NCBI GenBank assembly: GCA_019637645.1
Contig: JAHBVH010000011.1
Location: 1-64,000 of the forward strand
Direction: 5' to 3'
Source: Caldilineaceae bacterium
GTDB taxonomy: Bacteria > Chloroflexota > Anaerolineae > Caldilineales > Caldilineaceae
Length of the DNA stretch: 64,000 nt
The notes beneath the pieces were generated by a model that saw only the letters and a program-made list of their open reading frames with translations, did not search any database and was not told the DNA's origin. This document shows, piece by piece, positions 1 through 8,437 of the stretch. Position numbers and translations under genes: made by a program. Position 1 is the stretch's first letter, and every line of letters starts with the position of its first letter.

Positions 1-6
1 CCGGAA

Positions 7-40
7 AGACTTGACCGGTTTTGCAAAACCGGTCAAGTCT
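7..40. repeat. Perfect 34-nt palindrome, dispersed repeat family copy 1
   Basis: Two 17-nt arms meet without a loop at TTTTGCAAAA, and the outer part reads AGACTTGACCGG. It lies 65 bases before the first gene. The same core (GACMGGTTTT then AAAACCKGTC) recurs at 3201-3243, 33870-33902 and 52410-52442, with decayed copies elsewhere. It has no T-run, so it is more likely a REP- or MITE-like palindrome than a simple terminator. Confidence 0.85.
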
Positions 41-104
41 CGTGTGTGACCGCTTCCATTGGGCGGTTTTAGTGTATCGTATATAAGCTTGAGGAAGAAA
101 ACCG

Positions 105-773
105 ATGCAATCTGTAAAAGGGCAACTGATCGATCTAAGCCATACGATCGAAGCAGGAATGATTACCTACAAGGGACTGCCCGCGCCCATTATCTGTGAC
201 TTTTTGAGCCGCGAGGCGTCGCGGGCCCTCTATGCCGAAGGGACCGAGTTTCATATCGGCAAAATCGAGATGGTTGCCAACACAGGCACCTATATCGATT
301 CGCCCTTTCACCGCTTCGCCGATGGCATTGATTTGGCCGAGTTACCCTTGGAATCGCTCGTCAATCTACCCGCGGTGGTGGTACGCGCCACGGAGCAAGG
401 CCGCGTGATCGATGCCGCCGCGTTGCAGGGGCGCGCTGTGCAGGGCAAAGCGGTGTTGATTCATACGGGTTGGGCACGTCATTGGCGGACCGATCAATAC
501 TTTGAAGGCCACCCGTTTCTCACCGAACAGGCCGCCCTCTATCTCCGCGATCAGGGCGCGGCCCTCGTTGGTATAGACACCTATAACATTGACGACATTA
601 CCGATGGGCGGCGACCTGTCCACACCACCCTCTTAGGGGCCAACATTCCGATTGTGGAACACATGACCAATCTAGAACAGGTGCCAGACGCGGGCTTCCG
701 CTTTCATGCCGCGCCGGTGAAAATCAAGAATTTTGGCACCTTCCCCGTGCGCGCCTACGCGGTGGTCGCCTGA
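105..773 (+). CDS. Cyclase family protein (kynurenine formamidase-like metal hydrolase)
   Basis: The 222-residue product matches the cyclase/arylformamidase family, small cytosolic hydrolases that bind divalent metal and open amide or lactone bonds. The family signature HxGTHxDxPxH is present in altered form as NTGTYIDSPFHR near residues 58-69, with Asn and Tyr at two positions usually held by His. The length is normal for the family. An AG-rich ribosome site (GAGGAAGAAA) sits just before the ATG. The substrate cannot be read from the sequence; tryptophan catabolism is only one option, and no kynureninase or dioxygenase gene lies nearby. The last 19 bases overlap the convergent gene on the other strand. 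Confidence 0.8.
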   Translation: MQSVKGQLIDLSHTIEAGMITYKGLPAPIICDFLSREASRALYAEGTEFHIGKIEMVANTGTYIDSPFHRFADGIDLAELPLESLVNLPAVVVRATEQGRVIDAAALQGRAVQGKAVLIHTGWARHWRTDQYFEGHPFLTEQAALYLRDQGAALVGIDTYNIDDITDGRRPVHTTLLGANIPIVEHMTNLEQVPDAGFRFHAAPVKIKNFGTFPVRAYAVVA

Positions 774-3097
774 GTGGTTGCCGCGCCACCGCGTGACCGC
801 CAGCGGATAGCCTTGCGCGCCAGATCCAAGGCAACGGGAAAGAGTTCGCGATAGAGTTGGTAGAGGGTGGGTTGCACGGGGAAATCCCATGCCCCAATGT
901 GAGGCTGGAATTGGGCGTCAAAGCCCTGCTTGAACTGCCAAACGCCTTGGAGCTGGTCAGTAGGATCGGCCAGATCCGTCGGTGCGCCCCACCAATCATA
1001 GCTGGTACACCCTTGCAGCAATGCCCAACGCATGGCTTCCCACTGCAAGAGATAGTTAGGCATATCCCGACGGCGACGATCACTGCTAGCGCCATAGAAA
1101 TACCAAGTGCGCTGCCCATAGCGAAAGAGGAAAAGCGCCGCCAGCGGGGCAGTCTCTTCGGCATGTTCGGCCAACAAGAGGAGCCCACCTGCCGGATTAT
1201 CCGCTTCGGCTTGGGCGGCCAAGAAGCTCTCCCAAGTGGCGCGGTAGTAGGCAAAGGGGCGAATCAGGAAGTGATCCCGCTGGCCGGTTTCGGCATAGAG
1301 CTGATAAAAGGCCGGTAGATCGGCGCTCGTACCCTGACGGATCTGGACGCCGCGGCGTTCGGCCAAGCGAATGTTGTAGCGCCATTTGCTTTTTACCCGT
1401 TCCAGCAAAGCGGCTTCATCACCCCTCAACTCACTGACTGCCGTATTTTTGAACTGAATCTGGTCGTCGCTAAAACGCCAGCCACGGCGGGCCAAGGTGT
1501 GTAAGACAATCCGCCCTGCCGTCGTATCCTCACGTACATCGGGATCGATTTTCACAAAGATGCAGTTACGCGCCCGCGCATGGGCTTCAATTTGGGCAAG
1601 CGCAGCCTCCACTAGATCAAAGTCCTGCCAATCGATCACGGGGCCTTTGGGAATATAACCGATCCGCAAAGGCAGGGCAGGAATCGGTTGGCGGGAGAGA
1701 AATTGAAAGGCGCCGCGCGTCTCATTCCCTTGCCGTAGCGCCAACCGCTCAGCGACCCATTCCGTCTGGCCTTTGATCGCCCCCCATTCCCAGCTCTGTA
1801 GCACATGGGGCGTGGGTAGGCTAGCCAATGTCTGTTGCCAGGCTTGCTTGGTCGCCACCAGTTCGCTGGTCAGCCGCGGAAAAGCGGTTGGGACAGTGGA
1901 GGCAGCCGGTTCCGCCACGTGATCTGGTTTGCGCGGCTGGCGAAACTGCTGGAGGGTTTGGATCTGTTCCCGTGCAAAGAGCGCGCTGGCATAGAGTTGG
2001 TAGCCGACGGGCCGGAGCGGCAGATCCCAAGCTCCCACCGCACGAACGACTTTGCCACCAAAGCCTTGCTTAAAGCGATAGACACCCCAGAGATCGCCAG
2101 ACGGAAAGGCTTCCAGATCCAAAGGCAGCGCATCAACCGGCGTGCCGCTGCCGTCGCCACCTGCCACGCCCAATGCCACCTTGCCCACATCATCAGGAAT
2201 CCCCCAAAAGTCATACCAATGCGCGCCCCGTTGCCGCGCCCACTGAATTCCGGCCCACTGCAAGGCATGATTGGGCATCCGGTTACGTTCGCGGTCGCTG
2301 CTCGCGCCCCAGAGATAATAGGCGGTGTTGCCCACTGCGGCCACGACAATCGCGGCCAAGGGTTGCCCCTGATATTCAGCCAGGAGGAAGACCGCGTGGC
2401 GAGGGACCAACAGGTCATAGGCCGCGCTATAGTAGGCGGCGCTATGAACAGCAAAGCCATCGCGTGCGCCCGTCTCCGTCATGAGGGCATTGATCGCGGG
2501 GAGATCGGCCTGGGTTGCCGCACGCACCACCACGCCTTTCCGTTGCGCCAGCCGGATGTTGTAGCGCCATTTACTTTTCATGGCGTCGAGAATGGCCGTT
2601 TCCGTCCCGTCAATAGGGATCAGAGTGGTGCTGCGGGGCTGGATCGTCTGGCGGCTGGGGCGAAAGCCATAGCCAGCTAATAGGCTGCGGTTTACTGGGG
2701 TGTCGGGCAATTCAGGCTCCAGCTTTAGTACCGACGCGCCGAGCCGCCGACTCTTTTCAATCAGCTTGATGATCAATTCGGCGGTCAGGGCTGGATCTTG
2801 CCAATCCACGAGGGGGCCTTTGGGGACGTAGGCCAAGGTGAGCCCCAAGCTACGCCGCAGCAAGAGCAGGGCACCCGCGCGAATCTGCTGTTGCTCATCC
2901 AATAGGGCAATCCCTTCCGCTTGCCAACCGAACTGTTGCTTCAGTTGTCCCCAGCCACTGGTCTGTAAGAGGTGGCCGGCAGGGTGGCTGCCCACAAAGC
3001 CGTCCCACGGGGCCGCCGCCACAACAGGGATTGATGGCAGTACGGTTCGGTCGATTGGATTGGTGGCGAAAGAGGCTTGGTTCATAGATACCGTCAT
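755..3097 (-). CDS. Tandem FemAB-type peptidoglycan aminoacyltransferase (two fused copies)
   Basis: The 780-residue protein is two FemABX modules in a row, each with the GNAT-like fold that transfers amino acids from aminoacyl-tRNA to lipid II when peptide cross-bridges are built at the cytoplasmic face of the membrane. The repeat is visible by eye: YVPKGPLVDWQD near residue 90 matches YIPKGPVIDWQD near 480, and KSKWRYNIRLAQRKGV near 172 matches KSKWRYNIRLAERRGV near 571. Single FemAB proteins are about 340-420 residues, so this is a full internal duplication. The modules have diverged, which suggests different positions in the bridge or a pseudo-dimer. The start at 3097 has GAGAT just upstream; an in-frame ATG at 3085 is an alternative. 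The true acceptor and amino acid are unknown. Confidence 0.85.
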   Translation of the reverse strand: MTVSMNQASFATNPIDRTVLPSIPVVAAAPWDGFVGSHPAGHLLQTSGWGQLKQQFGWQAEGIALLDEQQQIRAGALLLLRRSLGLTLAYVPKGPLVDWQDPALTAELIIKLIEKSRRLGASVLKLEPELPDTPVNRSLLAGYGFRPSRQTIQPRSTTLIPIDGTETAILDAMKSKWRYNIRLAQRKGVVVRAATQADLPAINALMTETGARDGFAVHSAAYYSAAYDLLVPRHAVFLLAEYQGQPLAAIVVAAVGNTAYYLWGASSDRERNRMPNHALQWAGIQWARQRGAHWYDFWGIPDDVGKVALGVAGGDGSGTPVDALPLDLEAFPSGDLWGVYRFKQGFGGKVVRAVGAWDLPLRPVGYQLYASALFAREQIQTLQQFRQPRKPDHVAEPAASTVPTAFPRLTSELVATKQAWQQTLASLPTPHVLQSWEWGAIKGQTEWVAERLALRQGNETRGAFQFLSRQPIPALPLRIGYIPKGPVIDWQDFDLVEAALAQIEAHARARNCIFVKIDPDVREDTTAGRIVLHTLARRGWRFSDDQIQFKNTAVSELRGDEAALLERVKSKWRYNIRLAERRGVQIRQGTSADLPAFYQLYAETGQRDHFLIRPFAYYRATWESFLAAQAEADNPAGGLLLLAEHAEETAPLAALFLFRYGQRTWYFYGASSDRRRRDMPNYLLQWEAMRWALLQGCTSYDWWGAPTDLADPTDQLQGVWQFKQGFDAQFQPHIGAWDFPVQPTLYQLYRELFPVALDLARKAIRWRSRGGAATTQATTA

Positions 3098-3200
3098 GAT
3101 TATCTCAAGAAATTAGGTCAGCTCTGCCGAGCAAGCGCGAACTTGGTTGCCAACTACGCCGGTTCGGCGTATGATTTGTGCCAGGAGCAGCTATCGCCTG

Positions 3201-3243
3201 AGATAAGAGTTGTCAGGTTTTGAAAACCTGACAGCTCTTATCT
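3201..3243. repeat. Dispersed palindrome copy 2 (43 nt)
   Basis: Two 21-nt arms flank a single central G, with core TGTCAGGTTTT-G-AAAACCTGACA. The arms differ at one position that still allows a G-U pair in RNA. It sits in the 219-base space between the divergent FemAB and formiminotransferase genes, so it cannot be a terminator for either. Confidence 0.85.
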
Positions 3244-3316
3244 TGGCGGTTGTGCTCAACCAATCAGCAGCGCAGCCATTCGGATGGTAAGCGTATTAGA
3301 ACAACAGGCAAACGTC

Positions 3317-4243
3317 ATGAATCTTACACCAGAATCGGATATTATCATAGAATCTGTGCCCAACTTTTCTGAGGGCCGTCGGCCAGAGGTTGTGGCTGCG
3401 ATTGTCCAGGCCATTGCCGTGCCTGGCGTGCTCGTCTTGAACTATAGCAGCGATTGGGATCATAACCGGAGTGTTGTCACCATTGCTGGCCCCCCGGCTG
3501 CCGTTATCGAAGGCTTATTTCACGCCATTCGCGTCGCGGCGGAACGGATCGATCTATTCCAGCATCAGGGGGTGCATCCGCGTTTGGGTGCCACAGATGT
3601 GGTGCCGCTGATTCCGCTTCAAAATAGTTCAATTGAACACTGTATTACCTTCGCCCATCAATTAGGTGAACGGATTGGCCGTGAATTAGCGTTGCCAGTC
3701 TATCTCTATGAAGCGGCAGCGATGCGCCCAGAGCGACAAAACTTGGCCGATGTCCGGCGGGGCGAATTTGAGCAACTGGTTCAAGAGATTGAGCTGCCCG
3801 CGCGCCAGCCCGATTATGGTCCGGCCAAGGTTGGCCCAGCCGGGGCCGTGATTGTGGGGGTGCGTCCCTTTTTGATTGCGTACAATGTCTATCTGCAGAG
3901 CGGTGATGTTACCATCGCCAAACGGATTAGTAAAGCCATTCGCGCCAGCAATGGTGGGTTCCCCGCCGTCAAAGCGCTAGGACTGTTGGTAAATGGTCAG
4001 GCGCAAGTCAGCCTGAATCTAGTAGACTATACACAGACGCCTCTTCCGATTGTCTTTGCGGCGATCAAAGCGTTGGCGGCGACAGAGGGAGTGGCGATTG
4101 ATCGCAGCGAGTTAATTGGGTTGATCCCGCAAGCGGCTGTCTTACAGACGGCAGCGCATTATCTACAGCTGCCAGAGCTAGGCGCCCAGCAAATCGTCGA
4201 GGGAGCGATTGCGACAGCGCGGAGCGGTTCTATGTGCGCATAG
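3317..4243 (+). CDS. ftcD: Glutamate formiminotransferase
   Basis: This enzyme moves the formimino group of N-formimino-glutamate to tetrahydrofolate, the last step of one histidine-degradation route. Family hallmarks are ESVPNFSEGRR near the N-terminus, a GVHPRLGATDVVP segment, and SKAIRASNGGFPAVKALG in the C-terminal half. The product is 308 residues from the ATG at 3317, typical of the single-domain transferase without the fused cyclodeaminase. An ATG at 3284 would add 11 residues with no visible ribosome site, and the family normally begins just before the PNFSEG motif, so 3317 is preferred. No hut genes are adjacent, so the link to histidine breakdown comes from the family only. Confidence 0.88.
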   Translation: MNLTPESDIIIESVPNFSEGRRPEVVAAIVQAIAVPGVLVLNYSSDWDHNRSVVTIAGPPAAVIEGLFHAIRVAAERIDLFQHQGVHPRLGATDVVPLIPLQNSSIEHCITFAHQLGERIGRELALPVYLYEAAAMRPERQNLADVRRGEFEQLVQEIELPARQPDYGPAKVGPAGAVIVGVRPFLIAYNVYLQSGDVTIAKRISKAIRASNGGFPAVKALGLLVNGQAQVSLNLVDYTQTPLPIVFAAIKALAATEGVAIDRSELIGLIPQAAVLQTAAHYLQLPELGAQQIVEGAIATARSGSMCA

Positions 4244-4413
4244 AAGGAATGCCTTAACAATTGCTTTACTAGGTCTTGAATCAGGTAGAATTGCCGGTTA
4301 CTTTGACCATTCAGCGACGGTTGTGCTACAATCTTACACAGGATAGGCACCCTGACATTGCACGAGGGCTGCGGACTTTTCATTTTTGCAATTACCGGCG
4401 CCGGGTTATCCTT

Positions 4414-4443
4414 GCTTGGTGGCAAAAAGCTTGGTGGCAAAAA
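4414..4443. repeat. Two perfect 15-nt direct repeats
   Basis: GCTTGGTGGCAAAAA occurs twice head to tail, immediately before an ATG at 4444. A separate 14-nt match, ATGAAGCGGCCCCA, occurs at 4444 and again at 4574 inside the following gene. These look like small local duplications in the leader of the sugar transferase gene. Confidence 0.8.
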
Positions 4444-4501
4444 ATGAAGCGGCCCCATACTCGGCTTTGCCCATCATCGATTGGAAATCTTTTGAGCTGC
4501 T

Positions 4502-5974
4502 ATGCAACAGACTCTCAGTGAAACACCTGCTTATCAGGAATACACATCAAGCCGGGTTAAACGACCAACGTTAATGAAGCGGCCCCAGTTCCTGTTTATG
4601 ATTGCGCTGGTTTTGCTCGATATTAGCAGTGTTTGGCTTGCCTACTATGTCGCCTACGAGTTGGTTTTGCGTACGCTCGATAATCCCACCAGCGAAATTA
4701 GCCCTTTTTGGACAGACATTTGGGTACTTCCCGCGACCCTAACCGTCCTTTTGGTTACAGGCTTCTTCACCCAACGCATGTACCAACGGCGACGTCCCAC
4801 AAGCCATCTGGATGAAATTTTCAAAATTTTTATTGTTACTCTCTTTGCTACCTTGCTGATGGTGGCACTCTTAGAATTGAGTGTGCGCTTTGACTATCAC
4901 CGGCGCTTACTCTTCTATGGGACAGGGCTAGCGATGCTTTTTTTGGCGGCGGCCCGTACTTTGCATGCCCAGATTCAGTGGCAGGCCCAAGCCCGTGGTG
5001 TTGGCGATGATCGCATCCTGATCATCGGCAGCGGCGAGATCGGCCAAATGATCTACCGTAAGATCATCCAAAATCCGCAGCTTGGGTATCAGGTCGTTGG
5101 CTTTATCGATCATGAAAAGGGACAGCGAAACCACCCCGCCGAGATCGCACTGCTGGGAACTATGCTTGACATCCCCCAACTCATTGAGCAATATGCGGTT
5201 GATGAAGTCATCATTGGTTTGCCCGAGAGCAATCACCAAGAGATCGTCAATATCATTAGTTTGTGCGAGCGGGAAAAGGTGGGGATCCGCGTCTTTCCCG
5301 ATGTTTTCCAGATTATGGCCAGCGAAGTCGGGATTGGCGATCTCGGTGGGCTACCCTTAATCACGATCCGCGATGTAGCGTTACAGGGCTGGAAGCTGAC
5401 ACTCAAACGAAGTATGGATGTTGTGCTTAGTCTCATGGCCCTCGTCTTGATCAGCCCTATCATGTTAGTAACCGCAATTTTGATCAAGTTGGACAGCGCT
5501 GGTCCGGTCTTTTTTACCCAAGAACGGATGGGCTTAGACGCGCGCCCCTTTAAAATTCTCAAGTTTCGCTCCATGCGCCAGGATGCCGAAGTCCATGGTC
5601 CCGGTTGGACGGTGGAAGATGATCCACGCCGAACCAAGTTAGGAACCCTGCTGCGTCGCTTTAGCATTGATGAGTTACCCCAATTGGTCAATGTGCTGAT
5701 TGGCGATATGAGTTTGGTCGGCCCACGCCCAGAGCAGCCTGTCTATGTCGAGCAGTTCCGCCAGAGCATTCCCCGCTATATGGACCGCCACCGTGAAAAG
5801 GCCGGCATCACCGGCTGGGCCCAAGTCAACGGTCTGCGTGGCGACACATCCATTGCCGAGCGCACCAAATATGATCTCTGGTATATTGAAAACTGGTCGC
5901 TGGGACTTGATTTCACGATTTTGATCCGCACCGTCCTTCAATGGATTCTGGGCACGAACCAGAATGCCTATTAG
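4502..5974 (+). CDS. Undecaprenyl-phosphate sugar phosphotransferase (exopolysaccharide priming enzyme)
   Basis: A polyprenyl glycosylphosphotransferase of 490 residues that transfers a sugar-1-phosphate from a UDP-sugar to undecaprenyl phosphate and so starts assembly of an exopolysaccharide or O-antigen unit. Four or five hydrophobic segments fill residues 30-160, followed by a Rossmann-like CoA-binding-type domain (DDRILIIGSGEIGQ near 172) and the C-terminal catalytic domain with KFRSMR, DELPQLVNVLIGDMSLVGPRP and GITGWAQVNGLRGD. Length and order match the WbaP/WcaJ class. The ATG at 4502 has GAG six bases upstream; a later ATG at 4574 lacks a ribosome site. The sugar is likely glucose or galactose but cannot be decided here. 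The glycan block at 15.8-23 kb may use the product. Confidence 0.9.
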   Translation: MQQTLSETPAYQEYTSSRVKRPTLMKRPQFLFMIALVLLDISSVWLAYYVAYELVLRTLDNPTSEISPFWTDIWVLPATLTVLLVTGFFTQRMYQRRRPTSHLDEIFKIFIVTLFATLLMVALLELSVRFDYHRRLLFYGTGLAMLFLAAARTLHAQIQWQAQARGVGDDRILIIGSGEIGQMIYRKIIQNPQLGYQVVGFIDHEKGQRNHPAEIALLGTMLDIPQLIEQYAVDEVIIGLPESNHQEIVNIISLCEREKVGIRVFPDVFQIMASEVGIGDLGGLPLITIRDVALQGWKLTLKRSMDVVLSLMALVLISPIMLVTAILIKLDSAGPVFFTQERMGLDARPFKILKFRSMRQDAEVHGPGWTVEDDPRRTKLGTLLRRFSIDELPQLVNVLIGDMSLVGPRPEQPVYVEQFRQSIPRYMDRHREKAGITGWAQVNGLRGDTSIAERTKYDLWYIENWSLGLDFTILIRTVLQWILGTNQNAY

Positions 5975-6326
5975 CCCCTTGCTTCGCGCCAGCACGTTGT
6001 GCTTTACCTTATGCTTTACGCGATGAGACAGGCTTCGTGCTAGGTGAGCCAGCCCGCGGCCTAGCTTACGATGAGCTAGCTGCCGCCCCCAGCCAATATA
6101 GGTCATATCCTCACAAAATGTAACCAAATACATTGACACGGATGTTCGTTGCTGTTATGATCATCCTAGTCAATTCTCAGAAGCTGTTTGAAAGGTCACC
6201 CAACAGCGCTCTTTAGCTTCGCCTTTCTTTGGAGAACTTTGTTTTTCAGGGGTAGGATGGGTAGCTTCATTACCAGCTTCTATGAGTATCGTTTTCTAGA
6301 CCTATCGACTGAGTCGTAGTAAAACC
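5975..6326. other. Intergenic region upstream of hrcA
   Basis: These 352 bases contain a short hairpin (CTAGCT/AGCTAG near 6061-6079), a strong promoter at 6133-6161 and a leader of about 160 bases. I looked for the HrcA operator (CIRCE, TTAGCACTC-N9-GAGTGCTAA) and did not find it. No coding frame here is convincing. Confidence 0.6.
6133..6161 (+). promoter_or_regulatory. Sigma70-type promoter for hrcA
   Basis: A perfect -35 TTGACA (6133-6138) is followed after exactly 17 bases by TATGAT (6156-6161, five of six matches to the -10 consensus). It points at hrcA, whose ATG is 165 bases further on. This is the closest match to consensus among the promoters noticed in the window. Confidence 0.75.
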
Positions 6327-7364
6327 ATGCGAGCACGTGAAGAATTAGCAGAGCGGCGACGCCATATTTTAAATATTGTCATTCAAGAATTTGTGAAGAC
6401 GGCGCAGCCGGTTGGTAGCAATACCATTGTACAAAATTATGACTTGGGCGTGAGCGCAGCCACCATCCGCAATGATCTGGCTTTTTTGGAAGAGGAAGGC
6501 TTGCTGACGCATCCGCATACCAGTGCTGGGCGGGTGCCAACAGACGCGGGCTATCGCTATTTTGTTCAACATCTCTTGACGGATGTTGAGCTACCGCACG
6601 ACGAACGCCGCGCCATCCGCATTCAGTTCAAGCAAGCCAGGCAGGAATTGGATCAATGGTTGCGCCTGAGCACGGCGGTATTGGCGCGCACATCGCAGAG
6701 TGCGGCGCTGGCAACGCCCCCCCGCTCGGCTAAAAGCCACTTCAAGCATCTGGAACTGGTGGGCATTCACGATGCCAAAGTACTCTTGGTCTTAGTGCTG
6801 CAAGATGGCACCGTCAAACAACAATTGCTGGACTTAGACGAGCCCATGGAGCAGAGCGAACTCAGCCAGGTGAGCAATGAGTTGAACGACCAACTGGCGC
6901 GGGGCGATACGGCCACGGTCGCGGCCAAGAACGATCTACTTTCGCCTTTTGCCCGCCAGGTCGCGGTCTTGATCCGTGAGATCATGGAACGGATTGACAA
7001 CCAGATGAGCGGCCAGATCTACCGCGATGGCTTGGTCCAGATTCTGGAAGCGCCCGAATTTATGGGCACGGACCATGTGCGGAAAATTGTGCGGGTTTTT
7101 GAACAGCGCACCTTGCTGGAACAAGTGATTGGCGAGTATAGCGATAATACAACGGATATTCAAGTCATGATCGCGGGCGAGGGACGCTATGCGGAGTTGC
7201 AGGACATTAGCCTTGTCATTGGTCGCTATGGCATCACGGATCGCGCCACGGGTATTGTTGGCGTGATTGGCCCCATGCGCATGCCCTATGGCCGTACGAT
7301 TAGCGCGGTCCGTTTTGTTTCTACGCTTATGAGCGAAATGGTCGAAGATATGTATGCGGATTGA
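6327..7364 (+). CDS. hrcA: Heat-inducible transcription repressor HrcA
   Basis: HrcA represses chaperone genes by binding CIRCE operators and is kept active by GroEL. The 345-residue length is normal. The N-terminal winged helix carries the family pattern QPVGSNTI, SAATIRNDLAFLEEEGLL and TSAGRVPTDAGYRYFV (residues 30-85). The middle and C-terminal parts hold the dimerisation GAF-like domain, ending in IVGVIGPMRMPYGRTI. grpE follows 208 bases downstream, the usual partner order, but dnaK and dnaJ do not follow. No CIRCE element was seen upstream, so autoregulation, if any, uses a diverged site. Confidence 0.95.
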   Translation: MRAREELAERRRHILNIVIQEFVKTAQPVGSNTIVQNYDLGVSAATIRNDLAFLEEEGLLTHPHTSAGRVPTDAGYRYFVQHLLTDVELPHDERRAIRIQFKQARQELDQWLRLSTAVLARTSQSAALATPPRSAKSHFKHLELVGIHDAKVLLVLVLQDGTVKQQLLDLDEPMEQSELSQVSNELNDQLARGDTATVAAKNDLLSPFARQVAVLIREIMERIDNQMSGQIYRDGLVQILEAPEFMGTDHVRKIVRVFEQRTLLEQVIGEYSDNTTDIQVMIAGEGRYAELQDISLVIGRYGITDRATGIVGVIGPMRMPYGRTISAVRFVSTLMSEMVEDMYAD

Positions 7365-7572
7365 GGTTTTCTATATAGACGTTACGCAAAGCTACGGAAC
7401 GCCTATGACGAATCGATATGGGCGGGGATAGCCGGGGATTCATTCAGCCGAAGCACCCCTGTATCCCCACAAAAGAGAGTCACCGTCCTGTGCGCCACTT
7501 GGTAAGCCAAGCTGGTCATAAGGTCCACGGATACGACATGAGGATTACATCAAGAATTCAAGAAGAAATGTT

Positions 7573-8217
7573 ATGACAGAAGTAAAAGGTAGCGATATGT
7601 ACACTGAGCAGCCGACAGATAAACCAACCACCGCAAATCAACCATCCGCGGCAGCCTCAGCAACGGCTGAAGAATCGAATACCGAGACGCCCCAAGTGGA
7701 TGGTGCGACGGAGACGACGGCCACCAGCGAAAGCCCAAGTGATGCCGAAGTCATTGCCCAGTTGCAGGCCGAACTTACCGCAGCACAGGCGAAGTCCGAT
7801 GAGCTCTTGGACAAATTGCAACGCACAGCCGCCGAATTCCAAAACAGCCGCCGCCGACAAGAGAAGCAGTTGGCCGACGAGATTGAGCGCGCTGGGACTC
7901 ACCTCATTCAACGGTTGCTACCCGTGCTCGATGATTTAGAACTGGCCTTTCAAAATGTGCCAGCAGAGGTTGAGGCAAGTGGCGGCGCCTGGCTAGAAGG
8001 TTTGCGCCAGATCCAGAAAAAGCTTAACCAACTTTTAGAAGATCGCGGCATCACCGTGATTGAAAAAGAGGGGCCCTTTGACCCCAATCGGCATGAAGCG
8101 GTTTCGAGCGAACCGAGCGAAACTGTCGCCAGCGGCCATATTATTCAGACGCTGCGCACTGGCTATGCCTACAAAGAGCGCGTCCTGCGTCCGGCCTTAG
8201 TCCGGGTTGCAGCCTAA
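7573..8217 (+). CDS. grpE: GrpE nucleotide exchange factor
   Basis: GrpE releases ADP from DnaK in the cytosolic Hsp70 cycle. The 214-residue product has a long acidic, low-complexity N-terminus (residues 1-55), a coiled coil from about 60 to 115 containing LQRTAAEFQNSRRRQEKQ, and the C-terminal beta domain with the family end motif (GPFDPNRHEAVSSEPS, then GYAYKERVLRPALVRVA). An internal ATG at 7597 has a somewhat better ribosome site (AAAGG) and could be the real start. It follows hrcA, as in many heat-shock operons, but dnaK is absent from the window, so the operon has been broken up in this lineage. Confidence 0.93.
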   Translation: MTEVKGSDMYTEQPTDKPTTANQPSAAASATAEESNTETPQVDGATETTATSESPSDAEVIAQLQAELTAAQAKSDELLDKLQRTAAEFQNSRRRQEKQLADEIERAGTHLIQRLLPVLDDLELAFQNVPAEVEASGGAWLEGLRQIQKKLNQLLEDRGITVIEKEGPFDPNRHEAVSSEPSETVASGHIIQTLRTGYAYKERVLRPALVRVAA

Positions 8218-8437
8218 CATGCTATTTCCTCACCCTACTGCCGTGCGGCTACGCTGTTTACCAATCGGCGCTGCAGGCAGGCGATAGTTACCCGATCGGT
8301 AGCATGATGGGTGGGGTTTTGCGGAAAGTCGGCCACGGATTAGGGCTGTCACAAAGGAGGGCAAGGAAAGCCATGTATCAGGTATATTGGCTACCCCTTG
8401 CCTTCCTGGTAATCCCCTGTGAATAGAGAGTGTGAAG

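Noticed and set aside
5975..6326. CIRCE operator upstream of hrcA
   Set aside because: The TTAGCACTC-N9-GAGTGCTAA pattern was looked for and not found in this gap or in the hrcA-grpE gap.
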